Of a stretch of DNA of 64,000 nucleotides, positions 57,109 to 64,000 are shown one piece after another. The stretch's first letter is position 1. Every line of letters begins with the position of its first letter. A program made the position numbers and the translations under genes. Under the pieces are notes generated by a model. The model worked only from the letters and a program-made list of their open reading frames with translations, made no database searches and was not told the DNA's origin. This DNA comes from Aureobasidium sp. EXF-3400 (lineage: Eukaryota; Ascomycota; Dothideomycetes; Dothideales; Saccotheciaceae): NCBI GenBank assembly GCA_024195585.1, contig SWBL01000013.1, positions 1-64,000 on the forward strand. The letters are read 5' to 3'.

Positions 57109-59996
57109 CTAAGCATATCGCATATCTGCGATAGAGCCTTCGAAAGGTGCTCCTTGTGCCGTCTGAAGACCTGAAGCAGCAGAACCCTGCGACATCCAGG
57201 CATTGGCAGCACCTTGTGCTAGTGCTTGCCATTGATCAGCACGACCTGTCTCTTTCTGACTGTAGAAACGAAGAGCCATCTCCATCATTTGCATCTCTGA
57301 AGTCTTTCCTACATAGTTGAAGACTTGTGTCTGGCCTGGTGGAGGCGCTGAGTACTGTCGCATAGGTGATGGCGCGATCGCCACTGGGACAATCCCGTTC
57401 TGTCCTGGGGGCAGAACACAGCATAAAGCTTTTTCGCCCCAGAAAGTGGTAGCCGTAGCAACTTGGTCGCCAAACATGACTTCCATGCCAGGTGTGAATC
57501 CACTGCCGTACACCGAGACCTCTATGCCACCAGATGGCGGACCTTCAGACGGTGTCACCTTGTTGATAATGGGACCGGGCCGATCTGGCTCGGTCAGACC
57601 ACTAGGCATAGATGAATTTGACATGGCGAATGGGTTCGGCCGATTTGGCATAGCGTTGGCTCCACCGTGCGCTTGCTGCCTTTGGAAAGCAGCCAGATTC
57701 GGTCCAACCAACACTGGACTCGGCGCACGACTCTGGTGAGCAGAGCTTGGAGCAGAGTAGAAGGCTTGGTACGCAGCGCCGTCCATACTATTTGTTCTGT
57801 TCAGAGCAGAGAACGGGAATGTGGTGGTTTCGATAGGGGTCGATGGCCCTGTGTGGAAATGGCTGCGCGAGGCCGAGTGTGGCATGGTGATGTAAGTCGG
57901 GTCGTTATTGCTGCCAATGAAGCCAGCATTGGTGGGTGAGAAGGGCGTCTGGGCAGTAGGTTGAGCCAGTTGCTGGTTCGACTCCATCTTGGTCATGGTA
58001 AGCGTGCTCGGGACTCTTCGGTGAGCAGATGACGATTTACGTTTCTTGCTGGGACCTGCTTGACCTGCGCTGTTGGGTGAACCAGGACGAGACAAGTTAC
58101 GTGGTGTCATTGTTCCGGGAGTAGTGGCTTGTGACTGTGGGAAGTTTTGCATGTGCATGTTATTGGGCTGGTGGAACTGTTGCGCTCCATAACCAAGGCT
58201 CTGCAAATTTCCTGTCGATTTCGAGACAGACATTGCAGGCATGTGAGAGTGTAGGTCGACCATTGAGTGAGAGGTGAAGGGAGCCTGGGCTGGGAATTGA
58301 CCGTCGTACCATACCTGGCCCGGCACGCTTGACATGGGGTGCGTCTTGTGATCATCGGTGATCAAAATCGAGTCAGAGATGTCTTGGGCCACGACATTGC
58401 CTTGGTAGTCCTTGATGGTAAAGATGACCTGAAATCCGTCCTTCTCGTTCTGATGGCGGCAATAACAAGCGATGCGCATAGGAGCCACGACCTGCATCGC
58501 CGTCTCTGGCGGGCGGAAATAATCAGAGGCTGTGACGCTATTGTCCTTGGGCGCTGGCGACTGCTGCCAGTCTTGCCATGGCTTGTACTCGTTGGTGTTG
58601 AAGACAATGACGCGCTCGGTCTCATACTTCTCCCAGTGTGCTTGCTCTTCCTCCTTCTTTAGCTTCTTGCGAGCAGCTCTCTTGCGCTCGCGATTGATGC
58701 AATTGCTGCAGATTCGCACTTCTCCGCCGTTGGCCGGTTTGTCGTTCTCGTCTACTTCCTCTTCACCTGCCTTCTTACCCGCATTTTGGCCTCGTGCTTG
58801 GATCTGAGCATTGTCCTGCAAAGCGGCCTGCTTCATGGCCTTCTCACGCAAGTGGGGTTGGTTCATTGCACTGGTGCATACGAGCATGGTGTGTAGTTCG
58901 AGCGTGTCTTCGGCCAGATGGACTTCCTTGGCTAGCAGCTTGGCTTTTGCGATAGTGTGGGTGGGCAAGTGCAGCATCTTGACGCGCGGTGGTAGGTAGT
59001 CCATGGTCAAGCGAATGTTGATTTGTGTCTCGACTCGAGATTTTGCTGGGATGGGCGCAACGTGCAGAGGAATACGATCGCCCTGGGCTGTGGATGCTTT
59101 GGGTAGTTCTGGTTTAGGGGCGTTCATCACAGGAGAAGGTGTCATGGCAAGAGCGCCGGGTGACGCAAAAGCATGGGCGTAGTCATTGTTCCACGCAGGG
59201 TTCTGATTTTGTGTCGAGTTGTTCCACATCTGGTTTGTGCTGAACATATCGTTTCCGTCCGAGGAGGGTGTCGGATTATTGAACATGGCGCTGGGTGAGG
59301 CTTCTTGTGTTTGTGATGCCTTGACCGAAGCGGGCGATGCGGTACTTGAACCGAAGAAGAAATTCGATGGCTCGAGGGTTCCAGCCTGCTGATAAGTCAG
59401 TATCAAATGCACCACATAGCCCGTATTTTGTGACGTACCGGTGGTTCGGGCTTGATGTGCATGTGATGGGAGTATGTGCGGTCAACCAAGTCCATAGCCT
59501 GGCCACCAGGACTACTTGCAGCGCTACCAAAATGGTTGGCAAAGTCCTGTTCTAGTGAGAGGTTGTGTAGAGAGTGTAACGAGGCCATGTGAGTGGTGCT
59601 GCTGGCGTGCTGCATCATAGGTTGTTGTTGTTGTTCGAGCTTAATAGCCTCAAAGTTTCCTGGTGGAGACTCGGAAGTGGCCGAAGTATTCTTGCGCTTC
59701 CTACCACTCGTCTCGGAAGACGAGTCTTGGGATGAGCTTTCGGCTGAGCGCGACGAGACGAGCGATCGCGAGTTGTATTGTTGGTGTGAATGCGCGTGTT
59801 GACCGTCGTCGGTCTTGATGTGGTAGCTGGGGCTGTCGGCTTGCACAGTCGCGGCCGACATGTCGAACAATCGAGCGCCATCGAAGGGCGACTCGGCGGC
59901 GGTGCCTAGGTTGTCATAGAGGTTGGAGAAAGAAGGGTCATCCCACATGGACATATCTGTGTCCTGGACGACGTGCGGGTTAGGATCCTGATCCAT
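57109..59996 (-). CDS. SPT23/MGA2-type IPT-domain factor, no ankyrin repeats seen
   Basis: Two exons, 59439-59996 and 57109-59388, 945 aa; the 50-nt intron (GTACGT...TATCAG) joins IKPEPP to QAGTLEPSNFFFGSS. The start is ATG at 59996 (MDQDPNPHVVQDTDMSMWDD). The N-terminal ~290 residues are Ser/Gln-rich. The conserved region ETQINIRLTMDYLPPRVKML with KLLAKE and ELHTMLVCTSAM is followed by a Cys/basic motif ICSNCINRERKRAARKK and ACYCRHQNEKDGFQVIFTIK, the Spt23/Mga2 pattern. An IPT/TIG domain follows at about 787-875 (GPIINKVTPSEGPPSGGIEV, GSGFTPGMEVMFGD). The frame ends 70 residues later at DMRYA. Yeast homologues then carry ankyrin repeats and a membrane anchor. In yeast they activate OLE1 (fatty-acid desaturase) transcription. 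Confidence 0.85.
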
Positions 59997-60471
59997 GACT
60001 TGTCCGGCGTGGTCGGTGGTGCGAAGTGGTTTCGCGGGGTGGGTGGGGGAGGGGCGTAAAGGGCGACGAAACGACTGTAGGCAAGTGGATGGTGATCTCA
60101 GCAAGTAAGCAAGCAAGTTCCGGAGTCGCTAATAGTAACAGAGGCCAGTTCGGCACGCGCAGGGCATTGTGTGTCCGGGGGGATCGTGTACTGGTCGGGG
60201 GACGCGGTGTCGGTCGTGCAAGCGGCGGGCAGCGGGCGTGCACCAAGTGGCTGTGTGTCGCAAAGGACGATCGCTTTGATGCGGCCGTCAATGTCAAGTG
60301 GGTGCAGGGACAAAGTCGATCGGTCGGCAGACGACAAGTCAATCTTAGACAAGAAGGCGCAGGTCGTGTGTCAAGCAAGAGCGGACGGCAGCCGGCGACC
60401 TGTAACTACGCGGCAGCGATGGAGTGCAGGCCCGGCGGAGTACTCGGTGCGCGTGCGCTGTGCAGCCTTCA

Positions 60472-60503
60472 ACTTGCTTCAGTGTGGACTTGCTTCAGTG
60501 TGG
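60472..60503. repeat. 16-bp perfect tandem duplication
   Basis: ACTTGCTTCAGTGTGG occurs twice head to tail in the upstream region of the IPT-domain gene. Confidence 0.9.
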
Positions 60504-60765
60504 AGAATCTCAAGTCTTGGGCGTCCTCAGACCTATCAAAAGCCAAATTTGCCAATATTATTTGTTTTAATCCTCGAGCATGCTTGCTACTAGATGTCCT
60601 GGCTTTCCGTTATTCTCAATCTCTTTCCACACTCCAGCTTCAGGACTCGAGGCTCGACGCGACGACTCGTCGAGTCCTCTCTGCCCGCCTACTTGCCGCT
60701 TGCTCGTCCAACTTCCCCTCGCGAATTCGTCATGCACGCCAAGTGTCCGAGCTTTGCGCCTCCCA

Positions 60766-60789
60766 CAGTCGTTCAGTCGTTCAGTCGTT
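60766..60789. repeat. (CAGTCGTT)3 short tandem repeat
   Basis: Three perfect 8-bp units in noncoding DNA. Confidence 0.9.
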
Positions 60790-61360
60790 CATTGAAGAAC
60801 CGCTGCAGCAGTTCACAGTCATGTCTATTGTCTCAAGCATTCTCTCTTCGTGCGCGCCTGTTACCTGCTACCTCAAGCATGCAGATTTCCATCGCTTGCA
60901 TACCTAGTAGCTTCATGAGAGCTTTGGTGTTCGTTTGAGGAGAAGCTGTTGCGCCAATTCCTGCGTGTCATCTTTCCAGATGTGCCGCATCGCTATCGGT
61001 CTTCTCCGCAACCACGTACAGTACCAAACTTGCTCAGAGCCCGCTATCTTTTCCCAGCCCTTGTCCCTTGACTTCCTGCCCTCATCCTCTGAAAACAACA
61101 GCCTAGGCAATAGGTACGTTATGGACAGAAGATATCACGTCGAGAGTCGAGACGTATGCCTCATTTGAGTTTCGGATGGCCCTAGCAAAGCACTGTTTAA
61201 CGGTCCGAATATATACACATCCGTGCCGTGACTTACACGGGATCTGCGATCCTACGAAGTACAGTACGAGCTTTGCAGTATCTTAGAGGGTTGGAGTGAC
61301 ACTGCATCCCGATCACGACACCTCTCTGCGGGTAAAATCTGTGTCATGTTTATCCTTATC

Positions 61361-63921
61361 CTAGTCCTGTCCGTTTGGAAGACCCCACTCCTCCAGTAGC
61401 TGCTGCATACGATACTCCGTTGCCCATCCTGTCTCTCGCTGGATGCTCTGCAGCAAGTTCAACACGCAGCCACGCATCGCGTCAACCTCATCCGGCGTGT
61501 TTCCTTCACCAGCAGGAGCCGTTTTGGTTGTGGACTCTCGCATTCCCAAGACCTGTCCAGCCGTATATAAAGGCTGAACACTGTGGATCCTTGCGCTGTC
61601 GTTCTTCAACCCAAGACCGATGCTGACAATCTCCTCGGCGTGTTTTCTGCTCTGTCTCAAGATTGATGCGTAGGATGCGTGCCGCTGAGCAAGAGACCAC
61701 GTATTACCTTTACTGCTTGTACCTGATTGTTTGATATGCTTTGTGCCTGTAGATTCATGAGGTTTGTTGAGAAGCAGTTGGATCTTTGCAAAGTGGAATG
61801 ACTGCATCGTGGATGCACACATGGGCCGAGCGAACCATTTTAATGGAATCTTGGTTGCACTCCTCACGTTGCCCTGCTGCAGAGTCAATCAGCCTGTGTA
61901 AAGCATATACTCGTCTGAAAACCTACGTTGTTCTTATCAGGCCATTCCGTAGCGCTCGGCCTGAAGCTGTGTGGCAGCCCCTATAAGAAATACAAATTAG
62001 TGCCTGTAAGTTGAATTTCGTTGCCTTAAATATTACCTCAAACCATACGTCAAGTTGTTGCTCCAACCCCTGCCAGTATTCCAAAAGTGCTATCTGTCGA
62101 ACGCCCAAGCCCATCTCGTGTGGAAACTCGTCGCCAGCAGAAATGAAATTGACCAGCTTCATCATGAGCCAGATCAATGCGTTTGAAACCATGTCATCGG
62201 CCATCGGCTCATGTACTGCAGTGTCATTTGATGGCAAGATATATCCTGACTGTGAAATATGCAGTCCAGCATCTCGCCACATAGACAAGTCGTTTGTGTC
62301 TAATCTAGTATTGGTGTTGTTGATGACTAGAACCTTGATTAGCATGTTGGGATTCGATTGGTGATTGGTTTCACCCACAGGCGTTCAACATCTCTTGTCG
62401 ACAAATGTTCCAGAATACAGCCCGACGGCCTTTTGTGGAAGTCGGTGGTCTTAGGCCAAGTATTGGACTATGACCTGAGGCAGCGCTTGACAAAGGCATT
62501 GTACCGTCCTTGGCAATATCGAACAAAGTTTTGGCACCATCTAAATGCCTCGACCACTCTGTGCCTGATGCATCAAGAAACTCGAAAACACACAATATGG
62601 CTGTTGTAGCAATCAGCTCGTCAGAGTCCGTTCGAGGCAGTACTGATGGTGGTTCTGGGTGACGGTCAGCGTCAAGTTCCATCATGGCATCTGTCGCTAC
62701 TATGGCGGGACTCGGTGACTGTTGGCTAGCAGAAGTTTGTCTGGTCTCGTTCTCTAGTGCTTGTCTGAGCAGTGTGATCGCTTGGTCGTAATAGTATCGA
62801 GCCTTGTGAGACCATTCTGCTGGGGTGCGCTTGGAGCCTGAGCCTTTGGGTTGCTGTGCTGTGATTCTGGTTCTTCCTAAAGCCTTGGCCGACAATGCAA
62901 TGGATGCGAACAATAGTAAAGGACTGGAAGCTGCCTTCAGGGGTACATCAACTGCAAAAAATGATCCTAGATCAAAAAGATCCATCCATTCACCTGGTCC
63001 TTCCGAGAAGTGACGTAGTAGGAATGGCACATCTTCGTCGCTCTTTGGGTCGAAGTCGCTTCGCACAGAGTTTGATCGAGGCGCGAACAAGTTTATGCAG
63101 GTCTCCGAAAGCTCGGTGTCAAGCCTCGGATCTATGGGTGGTGAGAAAGAATCAGATGCATCTGATTGTCGAGTAGTGTTTTGAAGGTAATGGTCGCCTG
63201 ATGCTGCGGCAGACAATGCTTCTAGTCCATGTGTCGAGCTTGACCTGAATGGATATGGATATTCGGCTGTGGTGTTCCAACTGTGGTCAACCCGCGACTC
63301 TGGTTCAGAAGCCCCTGACATAGCATGGAAAAGCGTCGTGTCCGGTTCGTGATATGGATCAGTAGTATGCACAAACGTAACTGCCTGATGTCAGAGAATC
63401 TCCCGCGTTCAATGTCTAAGATCACTCACGATTCCGCGGGATAGCCACCCAGACACTGTCTTTTCCGAATGTTTCCTTGTATCCATAGAAACTCTTGAGA
63501 CCTCCATTAACGTCGTCCGTGTCCGACCCGTTCATTGATGCATTCTGCTGATGTCTGAAGACAACGCCTGGACTAGGCACACATTGGCGGCTAGCCTTTG
63601 TGCATTGTCCGCAGACTATGATGAAATTTCGTCAGTCAGGGTTGATTTTTTGAACGCAAATATCGAGGTTGTGTAGAGGCGGGATACATGTGTTTGCAAA
63701 CATGCTCAATGAAGAAGACTTTCAATCTGCAGTACTCACCTGGCTTCTGCTCATCACATTTAAGCTACGAAACCGTCAACCATAGTTCAGATCTTCTCGA
63801 GCAATTGTAGCGTACCTTGCGATTGCGACATGTCAAGCTAGCAGGACCACATTAGCCACGCGTGCGTCCCCCGTCTTTATGGAAAATATTGATGCACTTA
63901 CCATCCAGTTCTTGACCGCAT
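61361..63921 (-). CDS. Zn2Cys6 fungal-specific transcription factor
   Basis: Eight exons: 63902-63921, 63816-63837, 63740-63764, 63430-63615, 62379-63380, 62037-62326, 61927-61980 and 61361-61876, giving 704 aa. All junctions keep frame. The binuclear cluster is MRSRTGCLTCRNRK/LKCDEQ..., with Cys7, 10, 17, 24, 27 and 34 at the canonical C2C6C6C2C6C spacing, split over four tiny exons. The middle has VPFLLRHFSEGPGEWMDLFD, then SSPLLLFASIALSAKALGRT, LIATTAILCVFEFLDASGTE and RRAVFWNICRQEMLNAF, the fungal_trans_2 layout. The C-terminal part has VWFEGLPHSFRPS and RPMCASTMQSFHFAKIQLLL. It should bind CGG-type DNA sites; the pathway is unknown. The start is the first ATG after an in-frame stop, which places the cluster at the extreme N-terminus. 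Confidence 0.93.
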
Positions 63922-64000
63922 CGTGTGCTATTGACTTTGCCAGTCATTATTCTCTGTCGTCAATGCACGCGTTCAGAGGTAGAAGGTTGAGCGAATGAGT

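Larger units (their letters stand above)
59997..61360. other. Intergenic, 1.4 kb, upstream of IPT-domain gene
   Basis: Promoter and leader of the IPT-domain gene plus the 3' flank of the Zn2Cys6 gene. Contains a perfect 16-bp tandem (ACTTGCTTCAGTGTGG twice, 60472-60503) and (CAGTCGTT)3 at 60766-60789. A long plus-strand frame (60026-60907) looks compositionally like promoter DNA, not protein. Confidence 0.5.

Noticed and set aside
60026..60907. 293-residue plus-strand open frame
   Set aside because: Lies in the upstream region of the IPT-domain gene; composition is Arg/Gly/Ser-rich noise with no domain, and overlapping frames are equally open.

Overview
The window is nuclear DNA of a filamentous ascomycete, most likely a Dothideomycete. 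Its genes have short (about 46-77 nt) GT-AG introns with CTAAC/CTGAC-like branch sites. The fungal families present include VeA (velvet), RfeG, a Zn2Cys6 regulator, a TALE homeodomain factor, a BIM1-like copper protein and NOP14/UTP23. One transposon shows saturating repeat-induced point mutation (RIP). Gene models were read by hand from frame continuity, splice signals and family similarity, so exon edges are inferences.

Left part (1-10 kb): the 3' end of GAPDH; a BTB/POZ protein; an FMN-binding split-barrel protein with an apparent +1 frameshift; a large PPR-like mitochondrial protein divergent from a small cytochrome c oxidase subunit 7-like gene; a conserved lipocalin-like protein; and a secreted GPI-anchored PLC-like phosphodiesterase.

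Mobile and gene-poor zone (10.3-26 kb): a 5.6-kb element at 10286-15901 has 54-bp terminal inverted repeats and a TAC target duplication. Its interior has lost almost all CpA/TpG. On its minus strand lies the relic of an integrase-core (DDE) transposase whose second catalytic Asp codon appears mutated to Asn. The left 3.5 kb of the element is unexplained. Two nearly gene-free stretches (15.9-19.7 and 20.9-26.1 kb) surround a lone TALE homeodomain gene.

Housekeeping and regulatory part (26-64 kb): a His-rich membrane protein and a GST-like protein (divergent); RfeG; a small conserved protein; a BIM1/X325-like copper protein; UTP23 divergent from a DUF726 membrane hydrolase; an armadillo-like protein divergent from NOP14 (UTP23 and NOP14 are both SSU-processome factors); protein phosphatase methylesterase PPE1; a nuclear-type conserved protein; veA with a 4.7-kb upstream region; an SPT23/MGA2-type IPT-domain factor that seems to lack ankyrin repeats and a membrane anchor; and a complete eight-exon Zn2Cys6 transcription factor at the right edge.
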